From Bacteroidota bacterium (lineage in GTDB: Bacteria > Bacteroidota > Bacteroidia > Bacteroidales > UBA12481): DNA of 64,000 bases. Shown one piece after another: positions 18,169 through 26,423 of the stretch. A model generated the notes under the pieces. It saw nothing but the letters and a program-made list of their open reading frames with translations, was not told the origin of the DNA and ran no database searches. Position 1 is the first letter of the stretch; each line of letters begins with the position of its first letter. Both the position numbers and the translations under genes were made by a program. The stretch covers positions 1 through 64,000 of the forward strand of contig JABHCC010000209.1 in the NCBI GenBank assembly GCA_018669475.1, written 5' to 3'.

Positions 18169-20085
18169 ATGCGTATGAAAAAAATTACTCTATTATTAGC
18201 AGCTATTGGCTTGCTTATTGGCTCGTCAGGCATGAGCCAATCCACAAGTTTAAAAGGTAATGGGGAGACCTTTTACAAAACAACTTTTGATTGGGGAAAT
18301 CCTGCAGATGAAAAAGGCTGGACTGCCCCGGAGGGGTTCACAATGGAAGATCCTGATGATATTGGGTATAATTTCCACTGGTATCCCAATGACTCTCTCA
18401 TTTCTGAATGGACCCGGGAAATACCCTGGCAATCATCATCAAAAGAAGATGGTCATCTGGCCCTCTTTTTAGGTATGTATACAGGCTATGATGAAAACTA
18501 CTCAGATGTTAATAACTCTATTGTATTCCCACTCTTTGACTGCTCAGATAAATCATCTGTTATTGTGCGTTATGAAACAAGCTTTATGTGCTATTCATCA
18601 GGATGGGATATGCTTGTCGAAGTTTCAAATGATGATGGAGTTCACTGGGCTGCCTATGATGCAGGCTTTAGTTGTGGGCATAAGGATCGCCCGGATGATA
18701 TTAGTACTGGACAGGTTGCAATTTTTGAAACGAACATTTCTGAGGTAGCATCTGGAATGGCTAACGTCATTATTAAATTGACATGGAGAGGTACATCTGA
18801 TTATTTCTGGTTGATTGATGATTTTGAACTTGCTGAAGCATATAATAATGACCTGCGTATGAGGCATTATGTTCTTGAGTGGGATGATGGGGATGAGAAC
18901 ACCATTGAAAGTTTTATTCATAATATTCCAATTTCTCAAGTGGGTGGTTCATTTAAGAATTTCGAGGCAGGAGTTTATAATTTTGGTGAAGAGGACCAGT
19001 GGGGTACTTATTTTGAGCTAGATATCAGTAAGAATTCGCAAAGTGTTTTTAACCAAACCACTGAGACTGATATCATGCCTACTTTGTATCTTGATACAAT
19101 GCGGGTAGCTGAACCCTATACTCCAACTGAATTCGGACATTACAAAATCACCTATGATTTCAAGCAAGAAGCAGAGGAGCAAACTCCTGAAAATGATATG
19201 GTAGATGTGTTTTTCAATGTTACCGACAGCGTATATTCTCGTTGTGATGACACTTCAGAAGAGTCTTATGTTTATGGATTTGAGGCTTACGGGGAAGAAG
19301 GTGTACCAAATGAGCAACACTTCGTTGGATCACAATTCCCAATATATGGTGATTGCGAAATTGACGGGGTAGCTGTTTATGTTGCTGGAGGAATGGCGGA
19401 TGGACAAATTGAGTTCAGGGGTGCGCTATACTGGTTACCACCTGAAGATGAGGACCCTGAAGGTCTCGGAGCTATAGAGTGGTTGTTATCAGATATTGTT
19501 TTACTGGATTCCAGTATGTTTGATACATGGGTATATTTCCCATTTGATAAAGATGGTGAATCTGAATTCCTCTTTGAAGGTGACCGGGTTTATGCTGGTA
19601 TTGAATACTGGAACTGGCATACTGAAGTACGACCATATAAACGATATGAGAACTTTAAAATCGGATCGGATGTTGGTGTGAAATTGAATGATCCTGTATC
19701 GATTGTAAGAGGTGGTGCTGAGGGTTCATGGGATTCAGGTACAACTGTGACCAAGCGTAAATTTATGGTTAAACTATTCCTGAACGACCATAGTAATGTT
19801 ATTGACGGTGTGGAGCAGAATCGTGCATTGAGTTCATTAGCTCAGAATTATCCTAATCCATTTGTTGGAAGTACTGAAATACCTTATGAATTGGGTCTGG
19901 CAAGTGATGTAACAATTGATATTAAAGATCTTACCGGAAGAGTTGTTATGCAGATTGATGAAGGAACACAGCCGGCAGGACAGCACAACTTTGTCCTTAA
20001 CGCAACTCAGCTTGAAGCAGGTGTATATTTCTATACCCTCAAAGCTGGTCAGTTTCAAGAAACCAAGCGTATGATTATTAACTAG
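18169..20085 (+). CDS. secreted protein with T9SS type A sorting domain
   Basis: A 638-residue exported protein. An N-terminal signal peptide (cleavage probable after GMSQ at about 24) is followed by an adhesin- or MAM-like beta-sandwich (about 35-225, with SDYFWLIDDFEL at its end), a middle beta-rich region rich in Asp and Glu, and a C-terminal type IX secretion sorting domain (about 555-638) beginning NYPNPF and ending GVYFYTLKAG...KRMIIN. T9SS should carry it through the outer membrane and attach or release it. No catalytic residues are evident; it may bind a polymer or host surface. ATG at 18169 was chosen; ATG at 18175 is equally possible. A strong terminator follows the stop. Confidence 0.88.
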   Translation: MRMKKITLLLAAIGLLIGSSGMSQSTSLKGNGETFYKTTFDWGNPADEKGWTAPEGFTMEDPDDIGYNFHWYPNDSLISEWTREIPWQSSSKEDGHLALFLGMYTGYDENYSDVNNSIVFPLFDCSDKSSVIVRYETSFMCYSSGWDMLVEVSNDDGVHWAAYDAGFSCGHKDRPDDISTGQVAIFETNISEVASGMANVIIKLTWRGTSDYFWLIDDFELAEAYNNDLRMRHYVLEWDDGDENTIESFIHNIPISQVGGSFKNFEAGVYNFGEEDQWGTYFELDISKNSQSVFNQTTETDIMPTLYLDTMRVAEPYTPTEFGHYKITYDFKQEAEEQTPENDMVDVFFNVTDSVYSRCDDTSEESYVYGFEAYGEEGVPNEQHFVGSQFPIYGDCEIDGVAVYVAGGMADGQIEFRGALYWLPPEDEDPEGLGAIEWLLSDIVLLDSSMFDTWVYFPFDKDGESEFLFEGDRVYAGIEYWNWHTEVRPYKRYENFKIGSDVGVKLNDPVSIVRGGAEGSWDSGTTVTKRKFMVKLFLNDHSNVIDGVEQNRALSSLAQNYPNPFVGSTEIPYELGLASDVTIDIKDLTGRVVMQIDEGTQPAGQHNFVLNATQLEAGVYFYTLKAGQFQETKRMIIN

Positions 20086-20106
20086 ATTTGTTAATAAAAA
20101 TAGATT

Positions 20107-20137
20107 AAAAGCCCCGTTTGTCGGGGCTTTTCTTTTT
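20107..20137 (+). terminator. intrinsic terminator
   Basis: GCCCCG at 20111-20116 pairs with CGGGGC at 20122-20127 around a TTTGT loop, with A4 before and T4CT5 after. It lies 22 bases after the stop of the T9SS cargo gene and isolates it from the downstream pair. Confidence 0.92.
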
Positions 20138-20181
20138 ACCCTTTTTGTAGTTTAACAGGCAAATATTACATCAATAGCACT

Positions 20182-21078
20182 ATGAATATCCCTGTAATTT
20201 GTGTTGAAGAGAATACTTTGGCTGAAGCATACGAAAAAGCATTAATCAGATTGTATAAAGAAGGAACAAAGTTTCAAACCCAGTATGATAAGCCGGGGGA
20301 TCCTTTAAGCCTTGACTGCACTGTCAATATTACCATTATTGAGCCTGAGACCGACCCCATGATTCATAAGGCTTTCCCGGGTGGGATTGATGATCTGAAA
20401 GAATATGTTCTTGAACTGAAAGGTTATAAGGATGGCTGGGTGAAAAACATGAATGATCCCGGGGATACTCGCTGGGAATATACCTATCATGGGAGACTCG
20501 CTGACTATGGTTCATGGAAAGAACTTTCTGATCTTGCCGACAAGGATTCATCACATATTGCCGGATTCAGGGTTGACCAGATTGAGGCTGTTATTGCAAA
20601 GCTTGTGGACCAACCTTTTACACGTCAGGCTCAGATGATCACATGGATGCCAAATATTGACACACAAGTTTATGATCCTCCATGCTTGCAATCTCTGTGG
20701 TATCGTATTCTTGAGGACAAGGATGGAGTTTATTGGTTGAATTCTAATATACGGTTCAGAAGTAATGATGCCTGGGGAGCCAATTTTATGAATATGTTTG
20801 GATTTGTTCAGTTTTCTAGAGAGGAAATCGCGGATGAAATACAAAAAAGGACTGGGAAAAAAGTGAAACTTGGACGAATGAACTGGCAGGCTGATTCTTT
20901 TCATATTTATGGCAGAGATATTGAAAAAGCAAAGGGAATGCTGTTCGATCGGGTTGATAGCATGAGCTTTGAAGAGAGAACATATAATTTCCATGATGAA
21001 TTCATCCAGGAAATGTATCAGATGGCAGAGCCTGTTATTTTGCAAAAAATCAAAGATTATCAAGAAAGAAATGCATAA
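20182..21078 (+). CDS. thymidylate synthase-fold pyrimidine (hydroxy)methyltransferase
   Basis: A 298-residue cytoplasmic protein of the thymidylate synthase superfamily but not the ordinary ThyA. Seen: catalytic Cys168 in DPPCLQSLW; RSNDAWGANFMN, which aligns with the RSxD...N motif of ThyA and keeps both the Asp and the Asn that read the pyrimidine; DSFHIYGRDI, equivalent to the His/Tyr that bind the sugar; YTYHGRL near the folate site. The N-terminal part resembles archaeal TS and the CMP-hydroxymethylases (MilA/BcmA type). It could make dTMP, or 5-hydroxymethyl-(d)UMP or -(d)CMP. The next gene overlaps by eight bases and encodes a nucleotide N-hydrolase, which favours linked nucleotide chemistry. 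Superfamily firm, exact reaction open. Confidence 0.8.
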   Translation: MNIPVICVEENTLAEAYEKALIRLYKEGTKFQTQYDKPGDPLSLDCTVNITIIEPETDPMIHKAFPGGIDDLKEYVLELKGYKDGWVKNMNDPGDTRWEYTYHGRLADYGSWKELSDLADKDSSHIAGFRVDQIEAVIAKLVDQPFTRQAQMITWMPNIDTQVYDPPCLQSLWYRILEDKDGVYWLNSNIRFRSNDAWGANFMNMFGFVQFSREEIADEIQKRTGKKVKLGRMNWQADSFHIYGRDIEKAKGMLFDRVDSMSFEERTYNFHDEFIQEMYQMAEPVILQKIKDYQERNA

Positions 21079-21487
21079 AAAAATATATTTCTGCGGATCA
21101 ATAAGAGGAGGCAGAGAGGATTATAAAATTTATCAGGAACTGATAAACTACATCTCGGATTTTGCAATTGTGCTTACAGAGCATATTGGTGATGTGAATG
21201 TTTCGGGTGATCATTTATTAAGTGACATTGAAATTCATGATCGGGATATGGATTGGCTCAGGGAATCAGATATGATTATTGCTGAGGTTACGCAAACAAG
21301 TTTGGGAGTGGGATATGAGATAGGAAGGGCTATTGAATTGGGGAAACCGGTAGTTTGCCTGTACAGACAGCAAAAAGGAAGGCCTTTGTCAGCGATGATT
21401 ACAGGCTCTTCAGAAATTCAAACCTTTAGCTATTCTGATATGAAAGAGGCAAAAGAAATTATTTTTAATCAGCTGAAAACAAACTGA
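21071..21487 (+). CDS. DNPH1/Rcl-type 2'-deoxynucleoside 5'-phosphate N-hydrolase
   Basis: A 138-residue enzyme close to mammalian DNPH1 (Rcl), which cleaves the base from deoxynucleoside monophosphates, notably 5-hydroxymethyl-dUMP. The shared motifs are YFCGSIRGGRED near the start, VLTEH at about 34-38, IAEVTQTSLGVGYEIGRA at 70-87 (Glu83 aligns with the catalytic Glu), and a GRPLSAMI segment. The start is ATG at 21071, eight bases inside the preceding gene, since an upstream reading would lie wholly inside that gene. The overlap makes a translationally coupled pair with the thymidylate-synthase-like protein, as in MilA/MilB-type pairs. It acts on soluble nucleotides in the cytoplasm. MilB-like ribonucleotide activity is an alternative. 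Confidence 0.88.
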   Translation: MHKKIYFCGSIRGGREDYKIYQELINYISDFAIVLTEHIGDVNVSGDHLLSDIEIHDRDMDWLRESDMIIAEVTQTSLGVGYEIGRAIELGKPVVCLYRQQKGRPLSAMITGSSEIQTFSYSDMKEAKEIIFNQLKTN

Positions 21488-21502
21488 AAAGAAAGGAAAC
21501 AA

Positions 21503-23992
21503 TTATCTGACTATGCCAAGTCCCTTATATTCTTTTACCTCTCCTGTTATTTCATCAACTACTCTAATAGTATATTGCCCTTTTGAAAAAACAAAAGCCT
21601 TGAAAGTGTTGCTCTCAGGACGAAGAGCATATACCAGTTCACCAGTATTTTCAGAATACAATTGGAGATACTGCTGTTCTGGATTCAATTCAATTTCCTT
21701 CAGATAAGCAAGTTTCTTTTTACCGTAATTATCTAATTGACCTATCGTTACTGGCCAACCAGGAAACTGATTGTCAGAGTTTTCGCGATCAGCCATGTTG
21801 GCCAGAAAACGAAACGCTTCAGACTGGATAGTTCTATTATCAGTATTGAAATGAATCAGCCCGAATCCGGATGAACATTTCTGAGCCTTTACATATCTGT
21901 TAGGATCTGAGGTGTTATCTTCAGGATTTCCAACAGCATATACATAGCTTGGATGACCAAAAGGATCCCTGTATTTTCCAGTATTGGGAAGATTATGTTC
22001 AGGGCGTTCAGAGATTGGCCAGGCCAGCTTTTCAGGCTGGAAACGTCTTTGATACCCAACTGAAATGGCAGGAGTGCAAAAAGCCCATCCAGCATCCCGA
22101 TAGTTTTCAGTACCGTATTGAATCATTGATGGTAAGTGCTGATCACCGGCAATATGAAAGGAGAAACATGAACGCATTACTTCAACTGCCTCATTTCGAG
22201 CTGTCATCGGCCATCCTCCTGAGTCAAGATCTGCGAAAAGAACCATTTTATTTCCGCCATGATGAGTGGCAATATTGCTGAAGATCGTCTGACTGAGCAA
22301 ACATTTCATTTTAGCCCCACTCCAGTTTTGAGCCCAGTTTTTGAGAAAATTCATTTGTCTGTCTCCTAATAACTGTAAGCCGGGAGGATTTATTCTGGAT
22401 AAATTTCTGATCGTATCTTTAATGTGATCTTGTCTTCCCGGCCAATAAGCCACAGTATTTGGTCCGGATTTAAACATGCGGTCACCCACTATGGCAAAAC
22501 TGACATCCCCATATAACAGCTCTGTGTAATAAGGCGGAATACCCTGATCCATTGGGGTGGAATCGTAAGGGTCGGGGAGATGACTGCACTGAGTGAGATG
22601 AACAACGCTTACCATTTTGGCCGGCTCAATGTACCCACCACTGGTGCCATGGAATTTGCTGAATGTTTCCTGAGATATCTCCCTTCCACCATCGCCCCAC
22701 AGATTACCCTGAAAAATATCATGATCGTCAGGTATGGTGATGGTGGGACGATCTTTCATAAGATCACCAAAGGCCCATCCGAACATATACCATTTACCCA
22801 AATAATTCAAAATAGCTGCATCAGCAGGAAAGCGGACAATTCCGTAGCCACCATTGCCTTCATACAATTGATCACCTGAAAAATACAGCATGTCAGGATT
22901 AGTTTGTTGCAGGTTTTCAACAAGTGGGCGATATGGGAAGCCATAGTGATACTGACAAGTCAAACCTCCCAGAACAAGAGTCTTCTTTTTGGGTTCTTTA
23001 CGAATAATTCCCTGCCGGAGGTGCTCTGTTTCCTCTCCGGATACTGATTTTTCCCGGTAGATCAGTTTATAATCTTTGTCGATAGCACTATTCCAATTAT
23101 CAATTGCAAAAACGGCTGTCCGGCTATCAGGATTCATTTTTACTGATTGATTTATCTCCCAAACATCGTTTTCAAGAAAGTGCAATTCAATATACTGATT
23201 GTCTTTTGGTCCTAGCGGTGGCATTTGAACGCTCAGTTTTAGTTTGTTCTTACTCAGGGTATACATTGACCAGAGGATAGGTCCGAAAGCATTTTCTTCA
23301 TGTGATATCACCGCCGTACCTGACAAACTCAGGTCATCAAACCAAAATCGGGTGTTTCCGCTGTATTTTTTCCCTGATGGATGATGATTAACTAAAGCAA
23401 TAGCCCCTGCAAAAGATTCTATGTCATCTTTTTCAAGAATAGTAGTACTGTTTCCATTCTCGTCACTTGCTTGTAATCGTACTACAGCATGGCCATCTTT
23501 GTACAAGCCATCAATATGCAAGGTGAAATCTTTCAAATCAAATTTATCCGGAATAGTACTGGATAATTCTCCCAGGAATAATTGCCGATCAGTATCTATT
23601 CCTACATTCAGACCAGTTCCGAAAAAGGTCAGGCTTTTTATATCCATGTCGGTATCATCCTGCATACCGATAATCAATCCTCCTGATCCTGTTTTTTCAC
23701 CGTCATTCAAAACACCCATCCGGAGGTTAATCAAAAACTCACCTTTCTGATCGAGCAAATGAGTTAGAAGAACCGTTTTGTTGTTGTTTTTTACACCAGT
23801 ACATTCGAGACGGCCTTCATGAATCATCCAGTTCTCTATCGGAACCGACCAAAAATTTTCATTTATCCAGTTTCGATTATTTTGTGCATCAAAATTTTCA
23901 TTGAAACTGTCCTGAATCGTGCAAGCGGAAGACACAAGCATCAGAATAAGCCCGCTGAGTATTAAAAACGATCTGGATTTCATATTCTTCAT
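21503..23992 (-). CDS. PhoD-like metallophosphatase lipoprotein
   Basis: An 829-residue lipoprotein (lipobox SSAC, Cys24). Residues about 30-225 form a LamG-like or concanavalin-type beta-sandwich with a DDIESFAGAIALV strand and a WFDDL segment; the catalytic PhoD-like domain covers about 330-740, with YFSGDQLYEG, TIPDDHDIFQGN and HIAGDQHLP as metal-binding motifs. It probably cleaves phosphomono- or diesters at the cell surface or periplasm. The gene starts directly at the stop of the LolA-like gene, so it ends the minus-strand operon beginning near 30308. Substrate unknown. The start at 23992 or 23983 (second Met) cannot be separated. Confidence 0.88.
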   Translation of the reverse strand: MKNMKSRSFLILSGLILMLVSSACTIQDSFNENFDAQNNRNWINENFWSVPIENWMIHEGRLECTGVKNNNKTVLLTHLLDQKGEFLINLRMGVLNDGEKTGSGGLIIGMQDDTDMDIKSLTFFGTGLNVGIDTDRQLFLGELSSTIPDKFDLKDFTLHIDGLYKDGHAVVRLQASDENGNSTTILEKDDIESFAGAIALVNHHPSGKKYSGNTRFWFDDLSLSGTAVISHEENAFGPILWSMYTLSKNKLKLSVQMPPLGPKDNQYIELHFLENDVWEINQSVKMNPDSRTAVFAIDNWNSAIDKDYKLIYREKSVSGEETEHLRQGIIRKEPKKKTLVLGGLTCQYHYGFPYRPLVENLQQTNPDMLYFSGDQLYEGNGGYGIVRFPADAAILNYLGKWYMFGWAFGDLMKDRPTITIPDDHDIFQGNLWGDGGREISQETFSKFHGTSGGYIEPAKMVSVVHLTQCSHLPDPYDSTPMDQGIPPYYTELLYGDVSFAIVGDRMFKSGPNTVAYWPGRQDHIKDTIRNLSRINPPGLQLLGDRQMNFLKNWAQNWSGAKMKCLLSQTIFSNIATHHGGNKMVLFADLDSGGWPMTARNEAVEVMRSCFSFHIAGDQHLPSMIQYGTENYRDAGWAFCTPAISVGYQRRFQPEKLAWPISERPEHNLPNTGKYRDPFGHPSYVYAVGNPEDNTSDPNRYVKAQKCSSGFGLIHFNTDNRTIQSEAFRFLANMADRENSDNQFPGWPVTIGQLDNYGKKKLAYLKEIELNPEQQYLQLYSENTGELVYALRPESNTFKAFVFSKGQYTIRVVDEITGEVKEYKGLGIVR

Positions 23993-24661
23993 CTATTTTT
24001 TTGTAATCTGAAGGTTGTTATATTCCACAGTAACTTTTGCTTCGTCCGGGACAGAGTCATCCTTAAGTTTTCCGTCAGACATTAGATCGTTCATCATGGA
24101 TCCCGGAAGCATATTGATGTTTTTAATATCAAAAACTACTTCCAGTTTATTTGGTAAAATGATATCAGGAGAGCCAAAGAAAAAATCAATAAGGTAGGAG
24201 CCTGAACTTCGTGTGAAAGTTTTCATTCTTACAATTCTGGCTAATACCGGATCAATCCATAATTGGGCTAAGATAATATCTGAGTCAATTGATTCAGGTA
24301 TGAGTTTGATTATAACAGTATTTTGTTCCCTTATGCTTTCAGGACCTGCATTTATGGCGGTATATTCGCTACGTAATAAGTCCATATACTCCATCTTGAA
24401 TCCATTCTTCGGTAGAAGTGCTAATCCTTTTATGTCGAAATCGAATTTGTCGGGTGAGGTAAAACTGATCTTGACTTCACGATCTTTTATGTTAATGAAA
24501 TCTACATCTACTTTGATAAGTGCATCTGCTTCAAAGCCTGCAATCTCGTCGAATTTTAACAAAACAGAACTTAGAATTTCATCGGTCTGATTCTGTGCCT
24601 GCGATTGAAAAACCGGCAGACTCATCAGTATGGATAATAGTATTATTCGGGTTGTATTCAT
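23993..24661 (-). CDS. LolA/RseB-like outer-membrane lipoprotein-sorting family protein
   Basis: A 222-residue periplasmic protein with signal peptide (cleavage probable after SQAQ at about 23). The rest is an antiparallel beta-sheet protein with the pattern of the LolA/MucB fold: amphipathic strands such as FEADALIKVDVDF, FTSPDKFDF, and LARIVRMKTFTRSSGSYLIDFFFG. These proteins carry lipids or lipoprotein acyl chains across the periplasm, but many Bacteroidota members have unknown cargo. It lies one base after the ABC permease gene and directly before the PhoD-like gene, so it may work with the ABC system. No direct evidence fixes its cargo. Confidence 0.65.
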   Translation of the reverse strand: MNTTRIILLSILMSLPVFQSQAQNQTDEILSSVLLKFDEIAGFEADALIKVDVDFINIKDREVKISFTSPDKFDFDIKGLALLPKNGFKMEYMDLLRSEYTAINAGPESIREQNTVIIKLIPESIDSDIILAQLWIDPVLARIVRMKTFTRSSGSYLIDFFFGSPDIILPNKLEVVFDIKNINMLPGSMMNDLMSDGKLKDDSVPDEAKVTVEYNNLQITKK

Positions 24662-24662
24662 T

Positions 24663-25499
24663 TTAACTCAGGATATCTTTCTTTCGGAAATATATTAAAG
24701 TGGCAGAGAGGAATAATAATATGTAGATGAATTGAATGAGCACGGCATGCCATATTAATCCGGGATTGAGATCGGAATGAAAAAAGTATTGCCATGAAGG
24801 TAAATAGGTGGTAAACACATATTTATTGACAGGCCCCATTAAGGATGCCCCCACCGTGCTTATAATTGTGACACCGATAATAATAGCCACAGTACCTATT
24901 ATCGGCCCTATGGAGTTATCTGCAAAAGCAGAGAGGAAAAATGAGAGGGCTCCAACAGTGGTCATCGCTAACAATCCGTATGCATAAGCCAATCCAAACC
25001 TCCATAAGAGATCATCTGCTGCAAAAATATTGACCTTATCTGTTACAGCGATAAGATCTCCCATTCCGAAGAAGATTGACCCGACTCCAATGCTGAGCAG
25101 GATCATTAATATAATGATCAACAAAGTGTAAATCCATCCAGCAATGAATTTTGCCAGAACAAGCTGGATTCGACTGACAGGTCTGGAAAGTAAAATTCGA
25201 TAAGTACCGCTGTTGGCCTCACCGGCAAGCAGATCTCCTGTAACCAGAGTAATCAGAAGGGGAACATGAAACCATAGAGTATTGAGAATAACATAAGAGA
25301 TCAGGTAAACATTAATGATATTTCCTTCAAAAATGAAACGATCTTTGATATTTTGGATGATGAAATCCATCATCTCATCTCCTTCTACTCCGATACCAAT
25401 CTGAATGGCGATGATAATGATAAAAATGGCACCAAATCCAATATAGGTTCTTGGTTTGGTGAAAATTTTATAAAGCTCTATGCTAATTAGTTTTCTCAT
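24663..25499 (-). CDS. ABC-2 type transporter permease
   Basis: A 278-residue membrane protein with six hydrophobic helices (about 20-37, 60-85, 110-135, 165-190, 195-220, 248-272). The motif LAGEANSGTYRILLSRPVSR near 90-110 is typical of ABC-2 permeases of the Nat/GldF kind. The start overlaps the ATPase gene's end by 17 bases, so both are translated together and form one exporter or membrane-remodelling complex. The cargo is not evident from sequence. Confidence 0.9.
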   Translation of the reverse strand: MRKLISIELYKIFTKPRTYIGFGAIFIIIIAIQIGIGVEGDEMMDFIIQNIKDRFIFEGNIINVYLISYVILNTLWFHVPLLITLVTGDLLAGEANSGTYRILLSRPVSRIQLVLAKFIAGWIYTLLIIILMILLSIGVGSIFFGMGDLIAVTDKVNIFAADDLLWRFGLAYAYGLLAMTTVGALSFFLSAFADNSIGPIIGTVAIIIGVTIISTVGASLMGPVNKYVFTTYLPSWQYFFHSDLNPGLIWHAVLIQFIYILLFLSATLIYFRKKDILS

Positions 25500-26397
25500 T
25501 GTCAGTAACTTGAAGAAAATAGTCTTCTAATGATCGTATTGGTTCAATTGAGATAATGCCAGAGCCTTTTTCAGCCAGGTAGGCATTTAAAGCAGGTATA
25601 TCATCTTTGGAGATTTTAAAAAAGAATTTCTCCTGCGCTGAACTCACCATCTTGTTCGCCCAATCAGATTCATTTATCAGTTGAAGTGTTTTTTCCGGAT
25701 TATTGACTGTGATGGTAACTTGTTGTTGACTTTCTTTCAGAAGACCGTTTACACTGCCTTCGATAATTGCTTCGCCTTTGTTTATAATGATCATACGGGA
25801 AGCTATCAACTCTATTTCGTGCAGAAGATGACTGGAAATGAGAATAGTAATATTCCTTTCCTCCTTTAATCTCAGGATAAGTTCACGAATTTCTTTTTGT
25901 CCCTGGGGATCTAATCCATTTGTGGGTTCATCCAGAATGATCAGATCAGGATTATGCAGTATGGTTTGAGCGATACCCAGTCTTTGCTTCATACCTTGAG
26001 AGAAGGTACGAACTTTACTGTGGCCTCGATCTGATAAGCCCACAATATCCAATACTTCATCAACTCTTTTTTTCAGCGGAGTAACTTCGGAAAGTTTACC
26101 CAGAATTTCCAGATTTTTTTTTGCTGAGAGGTAATTATAAAAATCAGGTTTTTCTATGAGGGCTCCAATCCTGTTAAGGGTCATATTCTTTCCGGATGTG
26201 ATTGCTTTTCCAAAAAGCTTAATCTCCCCTGATGTTGGTTTAATTAATGAAAGGATCATCCTGATGGTTGTGCTTTTCCCTGAACCATTTGGACCCAGAA
26301 AACCATAAATATCACCTTCCTGAACAGTTAAGGACAGTTGGTCAACAGCCTTAAACTTCTTATAATACTTGGTAATAGATTCAACTTCAATAAACAT
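25483..26397 (-). CDS. ABC transporter ATP-binding protein
   Basis: A 304-residue ATPase with Walker A GPNGSGKST, signature FSQGMKQRLGIA, and Walker B LIILDEPTNGLDP. The C-terminal 80 residues form a separate regulatory region common in ABC-2 partners. ATG at 26397 (MFIEVESITKYY) is the probable start; an upstream in-frame reading to 26472 gives a cysteine-rich, unlikely N-terminus that overlaps the GH38 end. It pairs with the permease whose gene overlaps its end. It lies 26 bases downstream of the GH38 gene, so it could be in the same transcript, though the functional link to mannose metabolism is unproven. Confidence 0.94.
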   Translation of the reverse strand: MFIEVESITKYYKKFKAVDQLSLTVQEGDIYGFLGPNGSGKSTTIRMILSLIKPTSGEIKLFGKAITSGKNMTLNRIGALIEKPDFYNYLSAKKNLEILGKLSEVTPLKKRVDEVLDIVGLSDRGHSKVRTFSQGMKQRLGIAQTILHNPDLIILDEPTNGLDPQGQKEIRELILRLKEERNITILISSHLLHEIELIASRMIIINKGEAIIEGSVNGLLKESQQQVTITVNNPEKTLQLINESDWANKMVSSAQEKFFFKISKDDIPALNAYLAEKGSGIISIEPIRSLEDYFLQVTDNEKTN

Positions 26398-26423
26398 AGT
26401 GTAAAGATAGATTAATAGGCGAA

